Below are positions 57,486-64,000 of a stretch of DNA of 64,000 bases, piece after piece. Within the stretch, counting starts at the first letter, position 1. Every line of letters begins with the position of its first letter. The stretch is from positions 1 through 64,000 of the forward strand of contig NZ_FNSI01000001.1 in assembly GCF_900104955.1 (NCBI RefSeq), given 5' to 3'. The stretch comes from Beijerinckia sp. 28-YEA-48. GTDB lineage: Bacteria; Pseudomonadota; Alphaproteobacteria; Rhizobiales; Beijerinckiaceae. The notes below the pieces were generated by a model. That model was not told the DNA's origin, made no database searches, and was given only the letters and a program-made list of their open reading frames with translations. Position numbers and translations under genes: made by a program.

Positions 57486-58145
57486 TCAGGCGGCGGCGGC
57501 CAGGGCCGCCGGGCGGGCGCTGATGGCGACCTTTTCAGGCGTCACGGTGACGTTGACCTGCATGTCGCAGGCGCGCGCAACAAGGCCGGTGTAATAGGCC
57601 TGGATGCCGTGGGCATCGATATTGCCCGTCTCGGGCTCGCCGGCGATCAGGGTCGGAACGCCGCTGGCCAGACGCAGATTGGGGCCGGAGGCTTCGAGCG
57701 ACACGTCGGTGGTGTCGTTCTCGCCGCTGATGACGACGCGCAGCAGGCCGCCGCGAGGCACGCAGGCGGAGGCGATCAGGCAAAGATTGAGAATCAGCTT
57801 GACCTTGTTCTTCGGCATCAGCTGGCGGGTGCCAATCCATTCGAATTTCAGCCGGTCGTCGGCCAAAAGGTTGCGCGCCACCTGTTCGGCATCGCCGGTA
57901 TCGATGGAGGCGCCGGCCGATCCGGCGGCGCCGAAGGCGAGGCGGCAGAATTGCAGTTTGGCGGAAGCGGTGTGGGCGCTCTTGCGGATCAGTTCGTTGG
58001 CGAACTTCCGCATTTCCGCGTCTTTTTCCTCTTCGAGAACTTCCAGGCCGTTGATGATGGCACCAACCGGGCTGATGACGTCATGGCAGACCTTGGAGCA
58101 GAGCAAGGCGGCCAGATCGAGAGCGTCGAGCGAAAAGGTCGGCAT
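57486..58145 (-). CDS. chpT: Histidine phosphotransferase ChpT
   Basis: The open frame reaches 58313, but the ATG at 58145 gives 219 residues with the family start. The signature is LAALLCSKVCHDVISPVGAI with the phosphorylated histidine in CHDVISP, followed by NGLEVLEEEKDAEMRKFANE, and a degenerate kinase-like C-terminal domain (LRVVISGE, AYYTGLVARACDMQV). ChpT relays phosphate from CckA to CtrA and CpdR. It is the first gene of the leftward run before cheA, 114 bases apart, and lies 5.2 kb from ctrA. Confidence 0.94.
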   Translation of the reverse strand: MPTFSLDALDLAALLCSKVCHDVISPVGAIINGLEVLEEEKDAEMRKFANELIRKSAHTASAKLQFCRLAFGAAGSAGASIDTGDAEQVARNLLADDRLKFEWIGTRQLMPKNKVKLILNLCLIASACVPRGGLLRVVISGENDTTDVSLEASGPNLRLASGVPTLIAGEPETGNIDAHGIQAYYTGLVARACDMQVNVTVTPEKVAISARPAALAAAA

Positions 58146-58234
58146 GTGAAAATCCCAATGGCTGCGATGCGACAAGTTACCAGCGGCGGCCGGGCGCAGA
58201 CTGGCAAAATGACGGAAATCTGGTGAACAAATCC

Positions 58235-58253
58235 CTAACGTGGTTAGCGAATC
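58235..58253. promoter_or_regulatory. Candidate chpT promoter element: palindrome plus GANTC
   Basis: CTAAC-GTG-GTTAG is a perfect 5-bp inverted repeat resembling back-to-back CtrA half-sites (TTAACC with one mismatch), and GAATC at 58249 is a CcrM site. They lie about 90-105 bases before the chpT start. This is a motif match only. Confidence 0.35.
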
Positions 58254-58348
58254 ATCACTCTTTCGTAGCGATAAGGAATAATCTCGACCGCCGCTGATGG
58301 CCAGACCCCACATAGTGGGGAGATCTGCTTTTGTGACGCGGCCTTCGA

Positions 58349-59152
58349 TCAGGTTTTATACGAGGGATCGCGCCGGTCGAGCATGCGCTTCAAAGCCGGC
58401 CATTCGATCGCCCCCTGGGCGCGGACGTTGCCCTTGGCATCACGCGTCGGCGAGACGGCGAGCTGCTGGTTGGAACGCGCGATGATATCTTGCGGCGGAA
58501 TATTCAACTCTGAATTGCAGGCCATCGCCAGCAGCTGCGTGCGGCAAGCGCGCTCCAGCCGATAGATGTTGCTGAAGGCCTGGGCGATGCTCTTGCCTGT
58601 GGCCAGCAGTCCGTGGTTGCGCAAAATCATCACCTCGCTGTCGCCGAGATTGGCGACGAGGCGACCGCGCTCGTCGAGATCGACCACCACGCCTTCAAAG
58701 TCGTGATAGGCGATCTTGCCCCAGCGCATGGCTGTTTGCGTCAGCGGTAGGAGCCCGCTCTTGAGCGTCGAAACCGCCATGCCGGCATCGGTGTGCGTGT
58801 GAACGATGCAAACCACATCCGGGCAGGCGCCGTGGATGGCGCTGTGAATGACATAGCCCGGCAGATTGATCGAATAATCCGGGTTGGAATTGGCGATGAT
58901 CTGGCCGTCGAGATCGATCTTGATCAGCGATGAAGCGGTAATCTCCTCATACATCATGCCGAAGGGGTTGATGAGGAAATGCTCCTCCTTGCCTGGCACC
59001 CGGGCGGAGATGTGATTGAGGTGCAGGTCGCACATGCCGAAATGATCGACGAGGCGATAGCAGGCGGCGAGATCGACGCGGGTCTGCCACTCGGCTTCAT
59101 TGATGTGCGCCGGGCGCGCCGAGCGGCTTTCGATGCGTGGATCGGTGTTCAT
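58349..59152 (-). CDS. Class II aldolase/adducin family protein
   Basis: The 267-residue protein has the zinc-dependent aldolase_II fold: DLHLNHISARVPGKEEHFLI (~42), IHSAIHGACPDVVCIVHTHT with the HxH metal ligands (~105), LRNHGLLATGKSIAQAF with the third histidine (~180). Enzymes of this group cleave sugar phosphates or decarboxylate beta-keto acids, whereas adducin-like proteins lost the activity; the intact histidines favour an enzyme. It is the last gene of a leftward run with two exported binding proteins and may act on the imported compound. Confidence 0.9.
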   Translation of the reverse strand: MNTDPRIESRSARPAHINEAEWQTRVDLAACYRLVDHFGMCDLHLNHISARVPGKEEHFLINPFGMMYEEITASSLIKIDLDGQIIANSNPDYSINLPGYVIHSAIHGACPDVVCIVHTHTDAGMAVSTLKSGLLPLTQTAMRWGKIAYHDFEGVVVDLDERGRLVANLGDSEVMILRNHGLLATGKSIAQAFSNIYRLERACRTQLLAMACNSELNIPPQDIIARSNQQLAVSPTRDAKGNVRAQGAIEWPALKRMLDRRDPSYKT

Positions 59153-59164
59153 AATCGCTTGTCC

Positions 59165-60145
59165 CTATTGCTGGGCAATATTGGCATCGGCGATCACTTT
59201 GCGCCAGCGGGCAAGGTCGGTGTCATAGATCGCCTGCAGGGCTTCGGGCGGGCCGGGACGTGGATTGATGCCGATGCCGACGAACATTTTGCTGACATCG
59301 GGGGCATTCAGCGCCTCGTTGATGGCGGCGTTGAGGCGCGCGATGATGGCTTTCGGCGTCTTCTTCTGCACGACGACGCCGTTCCACGAGATCAGCGTAT
59401 AGCCAGGAATACCAGCCTCCGCGACGGTGGGAACATCGGGCATGAATGAGACCCGTTTGTCCGATGAGACGGCCAGGGCGCGCAGGCTGCCCGACTGGAT
59501 TTGACCGACCACGCCCGGCACGGTTTCGAAGGCCACCTGGATCTGGTCCGACAGCACATTGGTGGTGACGTCGCCGGTGGTGCGGAACGGCACGATCTGC
59601 ATTTTGACGCCGGCCATGGAGGAGAACAGCAGGGCAGCGAGATTCTGCGCGCTGCCTGTGCTGATCGTGCCCATGTTGAAGCCAGCAGGATTGGCCTTGG
59701 CGCGCTGCAGCAGGTCGGACACCTTTTGCAGCGGGCTGTCCTTGGCGGTGACGATGACGAAGTCGAACACGCTGATCGTCGCCACCGCGGCGAAGTCGGT
59801 ATTCCAATCGAAGGGCACCGATTTGAACAGCGATGGGGAGATGGCGTTCTGGCCGCTGACGAGCAGAAGCGTATGACCATCCGCATCGCCACGGGCGACG
59901 GACGCTGCCGCCTGCATGCCGCCGGCGCTGGGCATGTTCTCGATCACCACTGGCTTGCCGAGCGAAACACTCATTTTCTGTGCGACGGCGCGGGCGGCGA
60001 TGTCGCCCAGGCCGCCGGGGCCGAAGCCGACAACGAATTTAAGCGGACGTGAGGGAAAATCCTCCGCCATCGCTGATGTGGACGCACAGGCAACCACGGC
60101 GGCGACCAGCGCCGCCGCCTTCATTCCAACCGCTTTACTGGTCAT
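59165..60145 (-). CDS. Bug family periplasmic solute-binding protein
   Basis: The 326-residue protein has a signal peptide (LVAAVVACASTSAMAEDFPS, cleavage near residue 28) and Bug signatures: FPSRPLKFVVGFGPGGLGDI, VIENMPSAGGMQAAASV, and the later ISWNGVVVQKKTPKAIIARL. It is the third Bug gene in the window and again lacks TctA/TctB neighbours. It lies 12 bases upstream of the class II aldolase gene and 13 bases downstream of an NMT1-type binding protein. The ligand is unknown, probably a small carboxylate. Confidence 0.92.
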   Translation of the reverse strand: MTSKAVGMKAAALVAAVVACASTSAMAEDFPSRPLKFVVGFGPGGLGDIAARAVAQKMSVSLGKPVVIENMPSAGGMQAAASVARGDADGHTLLLVSGQNAISPSLFKSVPFDWNTDFAAVATISVFDFVIVTAKDSPLQKVSDLLQRAKANPAGFNMGTISTGSAQNLAALLFSSMAGVKMQIVPFRTTGDVTTNVLSDQIQVAFETVPGVVGQIQSGSLRALAVSSDKRVSFMPDVPTVAEAGIPGYTLISWNGVVVQKKTPKAIIARLNAAINEALNAPDVSKMFVGIGINPRPGPPEALQAIYDTDLARWRKVIADANIAQQ

Positions 60146-60158
60146 ATGTTCCGCCCTG

Positions 60159-61133
60159 CTACTTGTAGTAATATTTGAACAGCTCGTTCTGCTCGGCTTC
60201 GGTCAGTGGCTTGCTGATGAATTTGAGCGCCAGCGCATCTTCCATGGCCACATCGATGCCGACGCGGCGTTTCAGATCCAGCGCCTCCTTGGGGGTGAAC
60301 TGGTCGCGCGCGATACGGATCTCTTTTTCCGGAAGGTCATAGATCTTGCAGAAAATCAGCAGTCCTTCGTCGCCCTTGTACATCCAGTCGAGGGTTTCGT
60401 TGTAAGCAGCGAGGAAGCGCTTCAGCACGTCGGGCCGTTTCTCGATGAAGTTGAGATTGGCCACGTGCATGCGCGCCGTCATGTTGCGATATTCGGGAAT
60501 GTCGTCGTAGCGAGCGAGAAGCCGGATCTTCTTGTCTTCGAGAAGATCGATGCCGAAGGGCACGGCCGACCAGCCGACATCGATCTGTCCGGACATGACC
60601 TGCGCATAGGTGGCTTGCGACGTGCCGGTCGCCACCGGTGTCATCGCCACGCCGGTTTGCTTGATCAGCTTCAAGGTGGCGATGTTGGAGGAAGAGCCGC
60701 CGGCGGAGAAGCCGATGGTTTTGCCGGCCGCTTCTTTCAGGGATTTGAGCGGCGAGTTGGCGGGGACATACCAGAAAATGTCGCGCGCACCCGAGGTTGA
60801 AGACGCGATGGGGCGGATCGGCGCGCCTTTGGCGAAAGCGGCCATGATGGAGGCGGTGCCCGTGCCGATGGCCACGTCGACACTGCCCGAGATCAGCGCC
60901 TGCAAGGTTTCGCCTCCGCCGGAGGTGTAAAGAACTTCAACCTTGATGCCGTGTTTGGCGAAAATGCCAGCGCGCTGACCGACATCAGCGACGGAGGTCT
61001 CCCAGTTTCCGCGCTGGGGGATCGCCACTTTGACGACATCCTGTGCGCTGGCCAGCGAGGGCAAAACAGTTGCGATCATAAGGCTGAAGAGCGCAGGCAA
61101 ATGGGCAGGCAGATACCTTGAACGATACGCCAT
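60159..61133 (-). CDS. NMT1/SsuA-type ABC substrate-binding protein
   Basis: The ATG at 61133 follows GGGAGGAAACTT and gives 324 residues; an earlier ATG exists at 61160. After a signal peptide (LPALFSLMIATVLPSLASAQ) the protein shows KVAIPQRGNWETSVADVGQR, GIKVEVLYTSGGGETLQALI and GKTIGFSAGGSSSNIATLKL, typical of nitrate/sulfonate/taurine-type binding proteins. No permease or ATPase gene adjoins it, unlike the system at 7.4-10.1 kb, so it may use a transporter encoded elsewhere. Confidence 0.9.
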   Translation of the reverse strand: MAYRSRYLPAHLPALFSLMIATVLPSLASAQDVVKVAIPQRGNWETSVADVGQRAGIFAKHGIKVEVLYTSGGGETLQALISGSVDVAIGTGTASIMAAFAKGAPIRPIASSTSGARDIFWYVPANSPLKSLKEAAGKTIGFSAGGSSSNIATLKLIKQTGVAMTPVATGTSQATYAQVMSGQIDVGWSAVPFGIDLLEDKKIRLLARYDDIPEYRNMTARMHVANLNFIEKRPDVLKRFLAAYNETLDWMYKGDEGLLIFCKIYDLPEKEIRIARDQFTPKEALDLKRRVGIDVAMEDALALKFISKPLTEAEQNELFKYYYK

Positions 61134-61167
61134 AAGTTTCCTCCCGGTGCGAGCGATCACGCTCTAG

Positions 61168-61196
61168 AGTCTTTCACCGTTTCACGGTGAAAGACT
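61168..61196. repeat. Perfect 13-bp inverted repeat
   Basis: AGTCTTTCACCGT and ACGGTGAAAGACT are exact reverse complements around TTC. There is no T-tract on either side. The following 61197-61275 (GCGAACCGGAATCCACTTCG, TCGAAAACGC) resembles a dispersed intergenic repeat familiar from Hyphomicrobiales genomes. The rest of the 215-base gap shows nothing further. Confidence 0.6.
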
Positions 61197-61348
61197 TCAG
61201 GCTCTTGCTTGACGCGTTTTCTTCACGCGAACCGGAATCCACTTCGCTCGAAAACGCTTTAGGGCGCGATACGCATCTGTCCTCCGGAGGGCAGTTTGCC
61301 CCGGTTCCGGGTGAACGTCGAGAGTGCAAATGGCGATCTTTTGCAGAT

Positions 61349-61930
61349 CTATTTCGTACTTGCGTAGTGAGCGAGGGCGAGAAGGTCGTGGTCGGATGTG
61401 CCGACGATCACCGCCGTCATGGCCGTGTCGGCGCCACTGCGGCGATTGTCGCGGAAGGCCTTCATCGCCTCGAACATATAGTCGATGCGCTGGCGGGAGA
61501 GGCGCGGCATCTGTTCGCGTCCTTCAAGGCCATCGCCATGGCAGGACGCGCAACGCAGACGCTGCGCCAGTTCGGCGCCCTGCTTGACGAGCGCGGGATC
61601 GGCGGCTTCATCGCTCGGCTCTGGCTTGAGCTTGGAATAGTGTTCCGCCAAGGCCTGGATTTCGTCGTCCTTCAGCTCCTTGACGAAGGGCATCATCTGC
61701 TCGACCTGACGCACGTTCTCGCGCATCAACACCAATTGGTTGAGCACGAAGAATTCTGGCTGGCCGGCGAGCGATGGAAATTTCTCCATCTTGGAATTGC
61801 CGTCCTCGCCATGGCAGGCGGCGCAGGTTTCCAGGCGCTCTTTGAGCGCCTGTGCGGTGGCGGTGTTGGCGGAAATGCTGGCGGCCAAGAGAATGGCCGC
61901 CAGTCCGAATGCACGGTTCAATCGTTTCAT
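61349..61930 (-). CDS. Diheme cytochrome c, c4-like
   Basis: The 193-residue exported protein has a signal peptide ending ANTATAQA and two heme c sites, CAACH (36-40) and CASCH (127-131), about 90 residues apart as in cytochrome c4. Candidate axial methionines lie in QMMPFVKEL (~79-80) and near DTAMTAVI (~171). It carries electrons in the periplasm. It lies five bases after the PQQ-type dehydrogenase gene, which fits a role as electron acceptor from that enzyme. Confidence 0.92.
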   Translation of the reverse strand: MKRLNRAFGLAAILLAASISANTATAQALKERLETCAACHGEDGNSKMEKFPSLAGQPEFFVLNQLVLMRENVRQVEQMMPFVKELKDDEIQALAEHYSKLKPEPSDEAADPALVKQGAELAQRLRCASCHGDGLEGREQMPRLSRQRIDYMFEAMKAFRDNRRSGADTAMTAVIVGTSDHDLLALAHYASTK

Positions 61931-61935
61931 CGTCC

Positions 61936-63249
61936 CTACCGTTTGGCGGTTTGGCCAGAACCGTAGCTGATGCGGTAGATCGCGCCATTCTGTTCGTCGG
62001 AGACGAGCAGCGCGCCATCGGGCATCTGCAACACATAGGCCGGACGACCGTAGAATTTGTTGTCCTTGGTGTCGAGCAGGCCGGTCAGGAACGGCTCGAT
62101 TCTAGCCTTGCCACCGGAGGTGCGCGCGACGACGACATCGTAGCCGAACTTCTGTTCACGGTTCCAGGAGCCGTGACGAGCGATGAAGGCGACATTCTTA
62201 TAGGCCGCCGGGAACATCGAGCCGGTGTAGAAGCGAATGCCCAGGCCCGCCGCATGGGGGCCGGTGAGGGCTGCCGGCAAGATGACGCCGGCGCAGGCGT
62301 TCGGCTTCTTGATGTCGGGATCGGCAATGCCGTTGGCGTGGCAATAGGGGAAGCCGAAGTTGGCGCCGACCATGTTCTTGGGCAGACGGTTCAGCTCATC
62401 TTCCGGTCCGGCATTGCCGGCCCAATCGCGGCCGTTATCGGTGAACCACAATTCGCCGGTGATCGGATGCCAATCGAAGCCGACGGTATTGCGCACGCCG
62501 CGCGCGACGATTTCCATGCCCGAGCCATCGGGATTGTAACGGCGAATCTGGCCGTGAACGCCGGGGTTGATCTCGCAGATGTTACAATTGGCGCCGACCT
62601 GGATGTAGAGCTTTCCATCGGGACCGAAGGCGGCATATTTCCAATTGTGATGGGCTTCCGGCGGCAGGCCGAATTTCTCGGTGAGATCGACGGGCTCGCC
62701 CGGATTGGCCAGCTTGTCCTCGATATTGTCGTAGCGCAGCACGCGATTGATCGCGAGCACGTAGAGCGCGCCGTCCTTGACCACAAGGCCGTTGGGTTGG
62801 GTGAGGCCGGTGAGCAGGGTTTTCACCTCGCGCTTGCCGTCCTTGTCGGTGATCGCATAGACGCGGCCCAGCGAGCGGGTGCCGACAAACATCGTGCCCT
62901 TCGGCCCGACCACCATGGTGCGCCCGCCCGGATGGCCGCTCGACCAGACTTCCGCCTTGAAGCCGCGTGGTAGCTTGATCTTGTCGAGTGGCAGGCGATC
63001 GACCGCAGTGGCGAGCGGTGGCACGGGGATCGGCGCGAGCTTGGTGTCTTGCTTGCTGGCGGTGGGATTCGACAGATCCATGCGGCTCAGGCCAGGCGGC
63101 CCGGCGGGCGCGGCCGGAGCAGCTGCAGGGGCTGATGGTGCGGCAGGAGCTGCTGGCGCAGCCGGGGCCGGTTGCTGGGCCAGCGCGACGGCACTGAAGG
63201 CTAACGTCGCCGATAGCGAAAGCGCCGTGAATGCAAGCGAACGATGCAT
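61936..63249 (-). CDS. PQQ-dependent sugar dehydrogenase (soluble GDH/sorbosone type)
   Basis: The 437-residue precursor has a signal peptide (LSLSATLAFSAVALAQ) and a ~30-residue Ala/Pro-rich linker, then a six-bladed propeller from about residue 75. Diagnostic motifs are KLPRGFKAEVWSSGHPGGRT, HHNWKYAAFGPDGKLYIQVG (~200), the arginine-asparagine in RGVRNTVGFDWHPITGELWF and FIARHGSWNREQKFGYDVVV. Such enzymes oxidise aldoses or other alcohols in the periplasm with PQQ and calcium. PQQ synthesis genes are not in the window. The adjacent diheme cytochrome likely receives its electrons. Confidence 0.9.
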   Translation of the reverse strand: MHRSLAFTALSLSATLAFSAVALAQQPAPAAPAAPAAPSAPAAAPAAPAGPPGLSRMDLSNPTASKQDTKLAPIPVPPLATAVDRLPLDKIKLPRGFKAEVWSSGHPGGRTMVVGPKGTMFVGTRSLGRVYAITDKDGKREVKTLLTGLTQPNGLVVKDGALYVLAINRVLRYDNIEDKLANPGEPVDLTEKFGLPPEAHHNWKYAAFGPDGKLYIQVGANCNICEINPGVHGQIRRYNPDGSGMEIVARGVRNTVGFDWHPITGELWFTDNGRDWAGNAGPEDELNRLPKNMVGANFGFPYCHANGIADPDIKKPNACAGVILPAALTGPHAAGLGIRFYTGSMFPAAYKNVAFIARHGSWNREQKFGYDVVVARTSGGKARIEPFLTGLLDTKDNKFYGRPAYVLQMPDGALLVSDEQNGAIYRISYGSGQTAKR

Positions 63250-63435
63250 GATAATTCCTCCTCCTCGTCAGCCGGCTGCAACTTCTTGCGCAATTTGCCG
63301 GCCCCTTCAGCAGGTTAGGGATGTGTGTCGTATCTGGCAACCATTCAAAGGTCGGTACATGACATCCATTGAAGGCGCGCGTATAGACAGGCTGAAAACG
63401 TAAGCCGAGCTCCAGGCTCGGCGCGGGAGGAACCA

Positions 63436-64000
63436 ATGACTGCGGATCCCAGGGTACAAAAGGGCGGTGCGCAAGTCGCCGATATCGGGCACAATTCGGC
63501 GGCGCTCGAAGAGAAGCGCGAAACGCTTTATCACCGTAAGAAAGACCGCGTGTTCGTGCGCGGCATCCAAGGCGAATATAACGTCAAGCAGGAACTCGAT
63601 CGGCTGCGGTCGGTGCCGCGCGTGCGTAAGGCCAAGGACATCCAATTCGTCGACGGGCCGCAGGCGTTCAGCCGCCATTATGTCGAGCCGAAGGACGGCA
63701 TCACCCAGACCTTCCACATGCATCTGGAAGAATATGCGCCGGGTGCTTCGTCGCAGAAGCACGGTCACGTCAACGAGGCGGCGTTCTATATTCTCGATGG
63801 CGAAGGCTATGAGATTCACGACGGCGTGCGTTACGACTGGAAGGCTGGCGACATCGCCATCGTCCATAACAACTGCGTGCATCAGCACTTCAATGCGTCG
63901 AAGACCAAGCCAGCCCGGGCGCTCGTGATCAAGACGAAGCCGATGTATCTCTTCCTCAACATGCTGTTCCAGAAGACCGTCAAGGAGCGGCCCGTCGACG
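63436..64000 (+). CDS. Cupin-domain protein (3' end outside window)
   Basis: The ATG after GGGAGGAACCA opens 188 codons to the window edge. After a polar N-terminus, residues ~80-150 form a cupin: QTFHMHLEEYAPGASSQKHG then HVNEAAFYILDGEGYEIHDG for motif 1 (His, His, Glu) and GDIAIVHNNCVHQHF for motif 2. The second half is cut, so it could be a bicupin such as a gentisate-type dioxygenase, or a single cupin. It diverges from the PQQ dehydrogenase gene, 186 bases away. Confidence 0.85.
   Translation, partial: MTADPRVQKGGAQVADIGHNSAALEEKRETLYHRKKDRVFVRGIQGEYNVKQELDRLRSVPRVRKAKDIQFVDGPQAFSRHYVEPKDGITQTFHMHLEEYAPGASSQKHGHVNEAAFYILDGEGYEIHDGVRYDWKAGDIAIVHNNCVHQHFNASKTKPARALVIKTKPMYLFLNMLFQKTVKERPVD

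Noticed and set aside
1-64000. CRISPR arrays, prophage or integrative-element boundaries
   Set aside because: No regularly spaced repeats, integrase, transposase or phage genes were found; the single tRNA gene shows no nearby integrase or 3'-end duplication.

Overview
The window looks like a chromosomal segment of a GC-rich alphaproteobacterium of the order Hyphomicrobiales (Rhizobiales). The evidence is the CtrA/SciP/ChpT cell-cycle proteins, an Omp25/31-type porin-like protein, a Rhodobacter-type phosphatidylethanolamine methyltransferase, an HWE histidine kinase, GANTC (CcrM) sites and many Bug-type solute-binding proteins. The genus cannot be fixed from the sequence alone.

Layout. 0-7.3 kb: a truncated glutathione S-transferase, an AbrB-type membrane protein, an LtrA-like protein, an AprI/Inh-like plus SH3 secreted protein, an AraC regulator, an outer-membrane beta-barrel, and a 25-residue membrane peptide plus larger membrane protein behind an EcfG-like stress promoter. 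7.4-19.4 kb: catabolic cluster 1. It has a NitT/TauT-type ABC transporter, a tightly overlapped operon (cupin, amidohydrolase, FAD monooxygenase, SDR, RidA, Ldh-type dehydrogenase, cupin), a GntR regulator and two Bug solute-binding proteins. One sequence motif (TGAAATATC) recurs at all five promoter regions. 19.7-25.3 kb: an OmpR-type response regulator without an adjacent kinase, divergent from an RND metal-efflux-type pair. 25.4-38.0 kb: catabolic cluster 2. It has a quinone-oxidoreductase-like protein, a peptide-type ABC transporter, a second GntR regulator, a luciferase-like monooxygenase, an acyl-CoA ligase, an EthD-like protein and an HpaI aldolase joined in frame to a cyclase-family hydrolase. 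A different palindrome (AATATACAGTATATT) lies before its two transcription blocks.

38-46 kb: a receiver and an HWE kinase facing each other, tRNA-Met(CAT), DNA ligase D, an FMN reductase/HxlR pair, a PmtA-like methyltransferase and mnmA. 46-58 kb: the cell-cycle and chemosensory region. sciP is followed by a GDSL-type hydrolase, a carbamoyltransferase, a lipid-flippase-like protein and fliJ. ctrA diverges from fliJ and converges on the run chpT-cheA-cheW-cheY-cheB-cheR. 58.3-64 kb: catabolic cluster 3, with a class II aldolase, a Bug protein and an NMT1-type binding protein, a diheme cytochrome c with a PQQ-type sugar dehydrogenase, and a cupin protein cut by the window end.

How the parts may work together (inference): each catabolic cluster pairs uptake proteins with oxidoreductases, and clusters 1 and 2 carry their own GntR regulator and candidate operator. 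The cell-cycle block puts CtrA, its inhibitor SciP and its phosphodonor ChpT within 12 kb, next to flagellar and chemosensory genes that CtrA commonly controls. The che genes include a CheB without a receiver domain, a CheA without a recognisable P2 domain but with a C-terminal receiver, and no chemoreceptor gene in the window.
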